Positions 22,923-30,172 of a DNA stretch of 32,664 nt are shown in pieces. A model generated the notes under the pieces. It ran no database searches. It was not told the origin of the DNA and was given only the letters and a program-made list of their open reading frames with translations. Origin of the DNA: Thermostichus sp047462415 (GTDB lineage: Bacteria; Cyanobacteriota; Cyanobacteriia; Thermostichales; Thermostichaceae); NCBI RefSeq assembly GCF_047462415.1, contig NZ_JANSJE010000026.1:1-32664 (forward strand), in the 5' to 3' direction. The position numbers and the translations under genes were made by a program. Position 1 is the first letter of the stretch; every line of letters begins with the position of its first letter.

Positions 22923-24089
22923 TCAGACGCTGCCTGCGCTCTTGCCGGATCCCGCTTGTGCTCTTCGGCCAGAGTCCTCATCGGCGATGACGGTGCGGTA
23001 GTACTCCTCCAACTGTTGTGTGGCCGCCGACCAACTCCAGCGCTCAGCCTCTTGCCGGGCCTGCTGCCGGAAGAGCTGCCGCTGCCCGGTGCCCTCTAAG
23101 AGCTGCCGCGTGGCCTGGACAAAGTCGCTGTCGGAGTCCGGATCGAACAGAAAGCCGTTGCGGCCGCTGTCCACCACATCGGTAATGCCGCCGCAGCGGG
23201 GGGCGATTACCGGACAACCGGCAGCCATGGCCTCCAACAAGACCAAGCCCAACGTCTCGGTGCGGGAGGGGAACACGAACAGATCCGCGGACGCAAAGGC
23301 CGCCGCTAGGTCTTGCCCCTGTAAATAGCCCGTAAACACCACGTCGTAGCCGGCAAAATGTTGCTCCAGGGATCCCCGCTCCGGCCCGTCGCCCACGATA
23401 GCCAGGCGCGCCTGCGGGATCTGCTCCAGCAACACCCGGATCCGCCCCACCTCTTTTTCCGCCGAGAGCCGACCTACGTAGAGCAACAGCGGCCGCTCCG
23501 GCTGACCCGCCGTAAGGCGGGCCCGCATCTCTGGGTCGGCAGCCTGCGGATGAAACAGCTCCGTATCCACCCCCCGCTGCCACAGTTGCACCCGCTCGAT
23601 GCCGTGGGCGCTCAGCTCCTGCATCATGGCCGTCGAGGTGCAGAGGTTGACCCGCGCCAAATTGTGCCCCAGCTTGAGGAGGTTCCACAAAACTCCCTCC
23701 AGAAAGCCCAGCCCGTAGTGCTTCAGATACTTCGGCAGATGGGTGTGGTAGGAGGCCACCAGCGGGATCCCCATCGCTTGGCTGTAGTAGAGGCCCCCCA
23801 ACCCCAAAACCGCCGGGTTGACCACGTGGATGACATCCGGTCGGAAGCGGTTGAGCACCCTGCCGATGGCGGGGCCGGGAGCAGCCAGCTTCAACTCCGG
23901 GTACAAAGGCAAGGGGAAGCCTGGGATCCCGTAAACCCGCGCCCGGGCAAACCGCCTGGGCGCCCCCTGAGGCGCGACGATAAGCACCGAGTTGCCGCGG
24001 GCCGTCAGATGGCGCACCGTGTGGCAAAGCCGCGTAACGATGCCATCCACCTTGGGCAGAAACGTTTCCGTAAACAGGGCTATGCGCAT
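22923..24089 (-). CDS. sqdX: Sulfoquinovosyltransferase SqdX-like (GT4 family)
   Basis: SqdX transfers sulfoquinovose from UDP-sulfoquinovose to diacylglycerol, the last step of sulfolipid (SQDG) synthesis for thylakoid membranes. The 388-residue protein has the GT-B two-domain layout, with RIALFTETFLPKVDGIV at the start, YHTHLPKYLKHYGLG, LYVGRLSAEKE, and the donor-site motif SRTETLGLVLLEAMAAG with the EX7E pattern. These segments closely follow cyanobacterial SqdX as I remember it. The end carries a short polar tail. sqdB is not in the window. Another GT4 acceptor is possible but less likely. Confidence 0.88.
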   Translation of the reverse strand: MRIALFTETFLPKVDGIVTRLCHTVRHLTARGNSVLIVAPQGAPRRFARARVYGIPGFPLPLYPELKLAAPGPAIGRVLNRFRPDVIHVVNPAVLGLGGLYYSQAMGIPLVASYHTHLPKYLKHYGLGFLEGVLWNLLKLGHNLARVNLCTSTAMMQELSAHGIERVQLWQRGVDTELFHPQAADPEMRARLTAGQPERPLLLYVGRLSAEKEVGRIRVLLEQIPQARLAIVGDGPERGSLEQHFAGYDVVFTGYLQGQDLAAAFASADLFVFPSRTETLGLVLLEAMAAGCPVIAPRCGGITDVVDSGRNGFLFDPDSDSDFVQATRQLLEGTGQRQLFRQQARQEAERWSWSAATQQLEEYYRTVIADEDSGRRAQAGSGKSAGSV

Positions 24090-24190
24090 CGGGATCCCAA
24101 GCCTAGTGAAAAGGCTCTGCAGATTCTCTTAGGATGAGTGTTGCACAAAACGGCAACGCAATGACGGCTTGGGATCGCAGCAGCACAACT

Positions 24191-24322
24191 TTATTGCAGC
24201 AGCTGATCTTGCAGCGGAGCAGAATGAGTTGGCTCTTGGTTCTGGCCGAGGGTATCGGCCGCCGTTTTGCTGATCAACAGCAGCGTAGCCGCCAGAGCCA
24301 GTCCAATAACGTCTCGCCACAT
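24191..24322 (-). CDS. Small single-helix membrane protein candidate, 43 residues
   Basis: This ORF encodes MWRDVIGLALAATLLL... with one hydrophobic helix at about 4-18, then a polar Gln-rich end (DQLLQ). A GGGAG lies about 7 bases before the ATG. Size and layout are like the small photosystem and cytochrome b6f subunits of cyanobacteria, but it matches none I know (PetG, PetL, PetM, PetN, PsaM, PsbX, Psb30). The hydrophobic N-terminus and good ribosome-binding site support it; coding is unproven. Confidence 0.45.
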   Translation of the reverse strand: MWRDVIGLALAATLLLISKTAADTLGQNQEPTHSAPLQDQLLQ

Positions 24323-24439
24323 AATCCGCTCCCACACTCCTCATGCCCCCTACTGTAGCGGCGGTTTTTTCGGCTGGGCAGTGATGGGCGACGGATTTTT
24401 AGGTGACAACAATCACTTCCAGAATTGCGGCTTTGCCCC

Positions 24440-25171
24440 CTAGTCGCGAAAGGCCAGTTGCAAGCTGGTGATCAGCAGAACCAAAGAAAACACCGCCATC
24501 ACCCCTCCCCAGAACCAGTAGGGCAAAAACAGGTTTTGGGCAATCTGGCTGGAATCGGAGAGGATCAGCCGCCCGTCGATGACAGCAGCGTCCATAAAAA
24601 GATAGTCGAGCTGGTGATAGGTGCTCACACAGGCTTGCACCCCCAAAAACTGCAGGGCAAAGCTTTGTAACCAAGAGGCAGCCCAGCGAGCTACTGCCAG
24701 GATGCCCAAACCCATGGCCGGGAGGAACAAAAGGCCAAAAGGAGAACGCACCCAGAGCAGCGTCGAGAGCAATAACAGGGATCCCAAAAATACCAGCCCC
24801 AGCCGAGCTGTGCTGCGGCGGCGGGAGGTGAGGATGAACAGGGCCCCAGCTATGGGCGGCCCCATCGGCCCGGCAGCGGCCACCAAGGCCCGCCCCACCC
24901 GCCCCAAAAACAGCTCGCCACTGTGAATGGCCAGCCCCGAGCCGTCGGGATAGATCTCAAGACGATGAAACTCCCCCCCCAACAGCAGTGCCATCAGGCC
25001 ATGGCCCATCTCGTGAAACCAGGTGGCCAACAAAGTAAAGGGGTAGAGGAGGTAATTGCCCCAGGGAAACCGCCAGAGCAAGACTGTCAGCCCCGCCGCA
25101 GCCACCAGCCAGATCACGCTGTGCCGGCCAGGCCTTGCGGAAGGGGAAGGAGGCAGCTCAAACTGAGTCAT
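24440..25171 (-). CDS. M50-type membrane zinc metalloprotease-like protein
   Basis: The 243-residue protein has several membrane helices and a HEMGH motif at 53-57 (HExxH zinc site) inside a helix (TWFHEMGHGLMALLLGG). This is the pattern of the M50B-like family seen in many cyanobacteria. A second metal ligand is not obvious; the LDYLFMDA stretch near residue 190 is a candidate. No PDZ domain is present. A site-2-protease-like role in the membrane is possible, but no substrate can be named. Confidence 0.75.
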   Translation of the reverse strand: MTQFELPPSPSARPGRHSVIWLVAAAGLTVLLWRFPWGNYLLYPFTLLATWFHEMGHGLMALLLGGEFHRLEIYPDGSGLAIHSGELFLGRVGRALVAAAGPMGPPIAGALFILTSRRRSTARLGLVFLGSLLLLSTLLWVRSPFGLLFLPAMGLGILAVARWAASWLQSFALQFLGVQACVSTYHQLDYLFMDAAVIDGRLILSDSSQIAQNLFLPYWFWGGVMAVFSLVLLITSLQLAFRD

Positions 25172-25270
25172 ACCAGCAGGGGGGTGGAGAAAAGGCCCAA
25201 GATGCCTTGTCGGCCTAGACGATTGCCGGCAGAAAAAAGTTCCACATCAGGCAAAAATAGCCGGGCCAAC

Positions 25271-25393
25271 TCCCCTCTCCCAGAGGGAGAGGGGTTGGGG
25301 GTGAGGGTGACCTCTGGGAGAGGGGTTGGGGGTGGTCGCGTGAGCGGCGCGGAGCGCTTGGGTGACCTCTGGGAGAGGGGCTGGGGGTGAGGG
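25271..25393. repeat. Three copies of the CCCTCTCCC/GGGAGAGGG dispersed repeat
   Basis: One complete unit at 25271-25307 and two shorter units at about 25311-25333 and 25366-25393 share CCTCTGGGAGAGGGG(T/C)TGGGGGT. A GC-rich insert (GGTCGCGTGAGCGGCGCGGA) separates the last two. The cluster lies upstream of the methyltransferase gene and after the start of the divergent M50 gene. No gene is in the 285 bp between them. Confidence 0.8.
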
Positions 25394-25457
25394 GCAGCAA
25401 GGAGACAGGGGAGCCGTCTCACAGGTAGGCTGGAAAAGCCCCAAGGGATCCCTGCCT

Positions 25458-26090
25458 ATGGCCACCTTCCTGCGCGACTGGAGCTACCGCTTTCCCTGGC
25501 TTTACCGCAGCATCAGCGGTGCGGCTGCCCTAGCAGTGGGGGGATATGAGCGACTGCGCTGGTTGCCCCTCCAAGGGATCTCCATCCAGCCCCAGGAGCG
25601 GGTATTGGATCTCTGCTGTGGCCCTGCCGAAGTGACTCCAATCCTAGCCGAGCTGAGCCAAAACGTTGTCGGCCTGGATGCTTCCCCCAAAGCCCTGGCG
25701 GCAGCTCGCCAACGCCTCCCCAAGGTGGAATTTGTGGAAGCCTTTGCCCAGGATCTGCCCTTTCCTGCCAACAGCTTTGATTGGGTGCACACCAGCTTGG
25801 CCCTGCACGAGCTGCCTTTTCCTGACCTGGAACAGGTGCTGCGGGAAGGGTGGCGGGTGCTCAAGCCGGGGGGAGGGCTTTTGATCCTGGACTTGCACGC
25901 GCCTTGCCAACCTTGGATATGGCCTGGGCTGGCCCTCTTTCTGGCCCTGTTTGAAACCGAGACCGCCTGGAACTTGCTCAAGTTGGATCTGCCGCAGTAC
26001 TTGCAGCAGCAGGGCTGGCAACCTGTCCGGCAAACCCTGCACGCCGGGGGGGCTTTGCAGGTGATCCAGGCCCAAAAGCCTGCCGCCTAA
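25458..26090 (+). CDS. Class I SAM-dependent methyltransferase (UbiE-like)
   Basis: The 210-residue protein has motif I VLDLCCGPAEVT (49-60), motif II VVGLDASP, motif III LPFPANSFDWVHTSLALHEL and motif IV LKPGGGLLILD, the usual order in the Methyltransf_11/UbiE group. The substrate is unknown; such enzymes in cyanobacteria methylate quinones, tocopherols or other lipids. ATG at 25458 was chosen because the longer frame opens inside the repeat cluster. It converges with thiG, 5 bp between stops. Confidence 0.85.
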   Translation: MATFLRDWSYRFPWLYRSISGAAALAVGGYERLRWLPLQGISIQPQERVLDLCCGPAEVTPILAELSQNVVGLDASPKALAAARQRLPKVEFVEAFAQDLPFPANSFDWVHTSLALHELPFPDLEQVLREGWRVLKPGGGLLILDLHAPCQPWIWPGLALFLALFETETAWNLLKLDLPQYLQQQGWQPVRQTLHAGGALQVIQAQKPAA

Positions 26091-26095
26091 GCTGC

Positions 26096-26923
26096 TCACC
26101 CTTGGTGCCAGAAGGGGGTGCCGAGAACCGGTGTGCTGGGCTGAGCCGCTTCCTGGGGGGTCATCGCGCCGGCCAGGTAGGCTCGCCGGCCTGCGCGCAC
26201 TGCTTCCGCAAAGGCCTCGGCCATTGCCACCGGATCCCGAGCCAAGGCCACCGCTGTATTCAACAGCACCCCATCGAAGCCCCACTCCATCACCTGGCAG
26301 GCGTGGGAGGGCAGGCCCAGGCCGGCATCCACGATCAGGGGCGCCTCGATCCGCTCTCGCAGCAAGCGCAAGTTGTAGGGGTTGAGGGGGCCCTTGCCGG
26401 TGCCGATGGGAGCGGCCCAGGGCATCACCACTTCACAACCGGCATCCAAGAGCCGCTGGCACAGCACCAGATCGTCGGTGCTATAGGGCAGAACCTTGAA
26501 GCCGCGACGGATTAGTTCGGCAGCGGCAGTGGGCAGTTGCACCGGATCCGGCTGCAAGGTGTAGTCATCCCCAATGAGCTCCAGCTTGATCCAGTTGGTG
26601 CCGAACACCTCCCGCGCCATCTCCGCTGTGGTGACTACCTCCTGCACGCTGTGGCAGCCGGCGGTGTTGGGCAGAACCGGGATCCCTAGCTTCTGGAGCA
26701 GGGCCCAAAACCCTTGGGAAGCTTCCGACCCCAGCGCCCCCTGGCGCCGCAGGGAAACGGTCAACAAACAGGGCTGTGCCCGCACCACCGCCTGCTCCAA
26801 AATGGCGGGCGAAGGGTAGCGAGCCGTCCCCAGCATCAGGCGGCTGGGCAGCGCTTGGCCGTAGAGCACCAAGGGATCCTCATCGGCCCGAGTCGAGGGG
26901 GAGACAGGAAGAAGAGTGGACAT
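26096..26923 (-). CDS. thiG: Thiazole synthase ThiG
   Basis: ThiG makes the thiazole phosphate ring of thiamine from 1-deoxyxylulose 5-phosphate, dehydroglycine and ThiS-thiocarboxylate. The 275-residue protein has SRLMLGTARYPSP, LPNTAGCHSVQE, the Schiff-base lysine Lys113 in NWIKLELIGD, APIGTGKG and DAGLGLPSHA, all hallmarks of the family. It is last in the thiO-thiS-thiG unit, 45 bp after thiS. ATG at 26923 was kept; the first 15 residues are a variable leader. Confidence 0.95.
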   Translation of the reverse strand: MSTLLPVSPSTRADEDPLVLYGQALPSRLMLGTARYPSPAILEQAVVRAQPCLLTVSLRRQGALGSEASQGFWALLQKLGIPVLPNTAGCHSVQEVVTTAEMAREVFGTNWIKLELIGDDYTLQPDPVQLPTAAAELIRRGFKVLPYSTDDLVLCQRLLDAGCEVVMPWAAPIGTGKGPLNPYNLRLLRERIEAPLIVDAGLGLPSHACQVMEWGFDGVLLNTAVALARDPVAMAEAFAEAVRAGRRAYLAGAMTPQEAAQPSTPVLGTPFWHQG

Positions 26924-26968
26924 CGCTGAGGGGCAAAAATGCGGGATCTGAGGGGAGGCAGTCGGGCA

Positions 26969-27166
26969 CTAGCCGCCGGCAACCGGCGCGACAATCTCCA
27001 CCTGGTCGCCTTCTTGCAGACGAGTTCGCTCGTACTGGGCGCGCGGCACAAACTCTAGATTAACCGCCACCGCAAAAGGGCCACTGATCTCCACCTGGGC
27101 TATCGCCTCGGCCAGCGTGGTGCCCTCCGGCAAATCGTAAGGCTTTTGGTTGATCAAGACACGCAT
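26969..27166 (-). CDS. thiS: Sulfur carrier protein ThiS
   Basis: The 65-residue beta-grasp protein carries sulfur as a C-terminal thiocarboxylate for ThiG. It ends VEIVAPVAGG with the required Gly-Gly, and has the LPEGTTLAEAI and VAVNLEFVPR patterns. ATG at 27166 overlaps the end of thiO by 13 bp, a sign of coupled translation. The activating enzyme ThiF/MoeB is not in the window. Confidence 0.95.
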   Translation of the reverse strand: MRVLINQKPYDLPEGTTLAEAIAQVEISGPFAVAVNLEFVPRAQYERTRLQEGDQVEIVAPVAGG

Positions 27167-28407
27167 GGCGACAGGGATTCACCGGCAAGAGGGGCAGCCT
27201 GTACCTGAAAAGGGATCCCCAACTCCTGAGCAAGGCGGCAACTGCCGTGGTGAAGATACTCCAAGACGGCATCGTGGATAGCCGGGGAGATCATAAAGCC
27301 ATGGCGATAGAGGCCGTTGATCTGCAACAGGCGAGGCGCGCACTCCACCACGGCTGGCAAGTGGTTCGCCAAGGTGGGACGACATTGGCTGCCTAATTCC
27401 AGGATACGCGCTTCGGCAAAGGCAGGGTGGACGGCGTAGGCGGCGCTGAGCAGCTCCAGAGCCGAGCGGACACTCACCGGCGAGCGATCCTCGGATTCAA
27501 TTTCGGTGGCTCCCACCACAAACAGGTGCCCCGGCTTGGGAGCGATGTAGATCGGGTAGCGGGGGTGCAACAGCCGGGTCGGGCGCCGCAAAGCTACTTC
27601 CGGGGCATACAGACGTACCACCTCACCTCTAACTCCCCGCAGCGGTGACTGCCCACCCCATTCTGTTCGGGATCCCAGGCCGCGACAGTCCAAAACCCAC
27701 CCGCCGGTTTGTTGCTGCCAGGCTTCCGCCTGCTCCAGATCCCAGGGGCAACTCCACTCCACCTCCACCTCGTGCTGCCGCAGCTTGGCCAGCAGAGCCG
27801 ACAACAGTTGGCGGTTATCCAGTTGGCCCTCTTGGGGAAGATACAGGCCTTGCCCAAATCGCCCGGCCAGCGAGGGCTCCAGCTCAGCTACAGCCTGGGC
27901 ATCCAGAGGCTGGGGCTTGGGGAGATGGGGAAGGCGTTCCCCCACAGCAGCTAGCAGGGATGAGAAGCGTCTGGCTTCCCCCGCATCTTGGCGGTGCCAG
28001 AGGATCAGGGTGCCTTCCTGCTGAAAGAAAACCGGCTGCGGCAGACTGGCCAAAAGGGAGGGCCAACGGGAGAGGGCATAGTACCCCTGCGCTACTACGC
28101 TGGCCTCGGCGACGGCAGACTCCGCCAGGGGAGCCAGCATGGCAGCGGCAAAATGGGCAGCACTGCTCTCGACGGCACCGGCAGGAGCCGCCTCCACGAT
28201 GCGGACAGAATGCCCGACCTCGACCAGGGTGGCAGCCAACAGGCGCCCCATCAGACCGGCTCCGAGGACAAGAATGGGATCCCGCTGCGCTCTCCCCACC
28301 GCTGACGGGATAGGAGATGGCCTGGGCAGACTTGCTGCCGCATTTGTCCGAGAAGATGAGGTTGAAAGGGTCAAAGTGCCCCCCACCGCTGAGGCAATGG
28401 ATTTCAT
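27154..28407 (-). CDS. thiO: Glycine oxidase ThiO (FAD-dependent)
   Basis: ThiO oxidises glycine to the dehydroglycine imine used by ThiG. The FAD-binding GxGxxG is in LVLGAGLMGRLLA, and GQLDNRQLLSALL, FVVGATEIESEDR, GLYRHGFMISPAI are typical of the glycine oxidase group. The start is uncertain: the frame opens at 28485 inside the IS605 relic. ATG 28407 was chosen, giving 417 residues with a 40-residue Ser/Ala/Pro-rich lead. A GTG at 28299, next to the FAD motif, is the main alternative. It overlaps thiS by 13 bp. Confidence 0.9.
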   Translation of the reverse strand: MKSIASAVGGTLTLSTSSSRTNAAASLPRPSPIPSAVGRAQRDPILVLGAGLMGRLLAATLVEVGHSVRIVEAAPAGAVESSAAHFAAAMLAPLAESAVAEASVVAQGYYALSRWPSLLASLPQPVFFQQEGTLILWHRQDAGEARRFSSLLAAVGERLPHLPKPQPLDAQAVAELEPSLAGRFGQGLYLPQEGQLDNRQLLSALLAKLRQHEVEVEWSCPWDLEQAEAWQQQTGGWVLDCRGLGSRTEWGGQSPLRGVRGEVVRLYAPEVALRRPTRLLHPRYPIYIAPKPGHLFVVGATEIESEDRSPVSVRSALELLSAAYAVHPAFAEARILELGSQCRPTLANHLPAVVECAPRLLQINGLYRHGFMISPAIHDAVLEYLHHGSCRLAQELGIPFQVQAAPLAGESLSPCVS

Positions 28408-28420
28408 GTTAGATCCGATG

Positions 28421-28800
28421 TTGACATACCCCCTGTCCTCAGGGACAGGGATTCTTGACGCTTGAGAAGGTGAAGGCGCAGGCAAAGCTCTTCGCCCTTA
28501 GTTTGGCCGCTTGGCGGGCATCACAACCGCGGCGGATGGTAGGGAGGTTCTTTGCAGTTGTGCAGGTTTTCTGGGGTATGGCGATGGACAAACTCACAGC
28601 AACGAGCCAACGCCTTCAGCACCAGCTCCAGTTTCTCAACCTGCTGGGGGGTGGTGATGAGTTGGCAGGATACGGTGAGAATGTGAAACATTTTCAGGTG
28701 GTGAAGTGATGGCGTCAACTGGAGTACCCCTTGCCGGATTCGGGCATCCAGGTACTTACCCTCCCCAGCCTACAAAGGTAGGGGACTGTTGAACTTTCTC
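28421..28800 (-). mobile_element. Internally deleted IS200/IS605 (tnpB-type) element
   Basis: At the left, an 8-bp stem CCCTGTCC/GGACAGGG (28431-28438, 28443-28450, loop TCAG) inside a TTGACA...GGGATTCTT block matches the right end of an IS605-type element read on the minus strand. A tnpB start follows at 28691 (minus), but it stops after 56 codons. A CCTAC-AAA-GGTAGG hairpin near 28.77 kb is a likely left end. Outer limits are approximate. The element sits about 14 bp upstream of the thiO start. Confidence 0.6.
28521..28691 (-). pseudogene. Truncated TnpB N-terminus (IS605/IS1341 family)
   Basis: The 56 residues from MFHILTVSCQL through LELVLKALARCCEFVHRHTPENL match the start of a cyanobacterial TnpB (RNA-guided nuclease of IS605 elements), whose N-terminus has a similar TPEQ-type helix and NxxR-like region. 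The frame then ends in an unrelated short tail and stop. The zinc-finger and RuvC-like parts are missing. It cannot be active. The identification rests on motif memory. Confidence 0.6.
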
Positions 28801-28805
28801 CCATC

Positions 28806-28916
28806 CTAGTCGCCATTACCGGTTCCACGCTCTGCCAAGTTTAGGATCAAGATCCCCAGCAAAGCTAGGCTCAGCAAGCTGGCGATCACCATCGGTTCAT
28901 CTGGGATCATATCCAT
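28806..28916 (-). CDS. Small single-helix membrane protein candidate, 36 residues
   Basis: The ORF encodes an acidic N-terminus (MDMIPDEPM), one strong hydrophobic helix (VIASLLSLALLGILIL) and a short polar end (RGTGNGD). A GAGG lies about 10 bases before ATG 28916, and a second ATG two codons later is possible. Size and layout are like small thylakoid subunits, but no known one matches. It is divergent from clpP, sharing the intergenic region. Confirmation needs conservation or transcript data. Confidence 0.4.
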   Translation of the reverse strand: MDMIPDEPMVIASLLSLALLGILILNLAERGTGNGD

Positions 28917-29059
28917 CTAGACTTTGCCTCACCCCATCGTAAAGAGCCATACCTCAGACTCGTTGCCCAACCCGGCGGCTACCCTCTGGTCACCCTGAGC
29001 AAGCATCTGTCCAGCGGCTTACACTACACTAGAAGAACTGACCCATCCCTTGGACTGGC

Positions 29060-29662
29060 ATGATTCCCACGGTTATCGAGCAATCCGCGCGAGGCGAGCG
29101 CGCCTTTGACATCTACTCGCGTCTTTTGCGGGATCGGATTATCTTCCTGGGCACCCAGGTGGACGACGACATTGCTAACCTGATCGTGGCCCAGATGCTC
29201 TACTTGGAATCCGAAGACCCCGAGAAAGACATCTACCTCTACATCAACTCCCCCGGCGGCTCGGTCTATGCCGGTATGGCCATCTACGACACCATGCAAC
29301 ACATCCAGCCGGATGTCTCCACCATCTGCATCGGTCTGGCCGCCAGCATGGGAGCCTTTCTGCTGGCAGGGGGCACCAAAGGCAAACGCATCGCCCTTCC
29401 CCACGCCCGCATCATGATCCACCAGCCCCTCGGTGGAGCCCAGGGGCCGGCCACCGACATCGAAATTCAGGCCAAAGAGATCCTCTTCATCAAAAACAGC
29501 CTCAACAGCCTGCTGGCCTACCACACCGGCCAACCTCTGGAGCGCATCGAACGCGATACCGACCGCGACAACTTTATGACCCCAGAACAGGCCAAAGAGT
29601 ACGGACTCATCGACCAGGTGATCAGCAAGAGATCCCAGCCAACCCTGGCAGCCGTTTCTTGA
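29060..29662 (+). CDS. clpP: ATP-dependent Clp protease proteolytic subunit
   Basis: The 200-residue protein has the complete catalytic triad of ClpP: Ser96 in GLAASMGAF, His121 in MIHQP and Asp170 in ERDTDRDNFM. The INSPGGSV oxyanion segment is intact. It is thus an active ClpP paralogue, not a ClpR. It assembles into 14-mer chambers with ClpC or ClpX ATPases. Cyanobacteria carry several clpP copies and this cannot be numbered from sequence alone. No clpX is adjacent. A stem-loop with TTTT follows 29 bases after the stop. Confidence 0.97.
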   Translation: MIPTVIEQSARGERAFDIYSRLLRDRIIFLGTQVDDDIANLIVAQMLYLESEDPEKDIYLYINSPGGSVYAGMAIYDTMQHIQPDVSTICIGLAASMGAFLLAGGTKGKRIALPHARIMIHQPLGGAQGPATDIEIQAKEILFIKNSLNSLLAYHTGQPLERIERDTDRDNFMTPEQAKEYGLIDQVISKRSQPTLAAVS

Positions 29663-29691
29663 GCGTCTAGGTTCTGCGGCCAGCTTGCAGG

Positions 29692-29715
29692 GCTCCCTCA
29701 AAGCAGGGAGCTTTT
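29692..29715 (+). terminator. Rho-independent terminator after clpP
   Basis: GCTCCCT (29692-29698) pairs with AGGGAGC (29705-29711) with a 6-base loop, followed directly by TTTT. It lies 29 bp after the clpP stop codon and ends that single-gene unit. Confidence 0.75.
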
Positions 29716-29808
29716 GCCTGTTGGCAGGGATCCCACCGGCGAAGATATTAAGAAAGCCAAAGAAATTGGTCTTCTTGTCACTAAGTCAGGGGACTCACTT
29801 TAACCAAA

Positions 29809-30114
29809 CTAATCGAACTCATAAAGAAAGTAATGATCAGCTGATCCTTGCGGATGATAGCTTAGGATTAAACCAGTGTAGACCTGTGTTTGCCGCAATT
29901 CTAGCTTAGACACTGTATAGAAATCTTTCCACTGGGTTTCCAAAGTCCAGGGCGTCAAAGCTGGCAATGGGCGGCACTTGAAAAGGAGGGTTTTGGACTT
30001 TGCATCCGCGTGAATGCGGAAGACTGTCTCAAAGCCCAAGTCCCACGGTTGTGGGGCAGGCTCATTCACGAAAACTCGGTGGTCTGGGGCTTTGGCCCTG
30101 GGTTTTTGCCTCAT
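29809..30114 (-). CDS. Hypothetical protein, divergent from rbcL (uncertain)
   Basis: A 101-residue frame lies in the gap between clpP and rbcL. Its product has mixed, protein-like composition, with strand-like stretches (TQVYTGLILSYHPQG) and an acidic aromatic end (YFLYEFD), but no known domain. No clear ribosome-binding site precedes the ATG. If it is real, only 58 bp separate its start from rbcL, tight for the rbcL promoter, so it may be an accidental frame in the rbcL leader. Confidence 0.3.
   Translation of the reverse strand: MRQKPRAKAPDHRVFVNEPAPQPWDLGFETVFRIHADAKSKTLLFKCRPLPALTPWTLETQWKDFYTVSKLELRQTQVYTGLILSYHPQGSADHYFLYEFD
30006..30070 (+). promoter_or_regulatory. Inverted repeats in the rbcL upstream region
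   Basis: CGTGAATG (30009-30016) and CATTCACG (30063-30070) form an 8-bp inverted repeat. Two smaller hairpins lie within: CCGC-GTGAAT-GCGG (30006-30019) and CCCAC-GGTT-GTGGG (30042-30055). They end about 100 bp before the rbcL start. They could shape the leader or bind a regulator such as a LysR-type protein, but no known operator is recognised. Confidence 0.35.
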
Positions 30115-30172
30115 TGGTTGCAGCCGTGAATGGCATTTTCTGGTTTTGTGATTCGTTCAGAGGGAGATCGAC

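Noticed and set aside
25271..25393. Possible CRISPR-like array
   Set aside because: Units are of unequal length and lack regular unique spacers; the repeat recurs singly elsewhere and no cas gene is present.
28408..28485. N-terminal extension of ThiO
   Set aside because: The frame opens inside the IS605 end hairpin, so it is probably not part of the native protein.
29024..29701. 225-codon minus-strand ORF
   Set aside because: It is antisense to clpP and spans its terminator; no domain.
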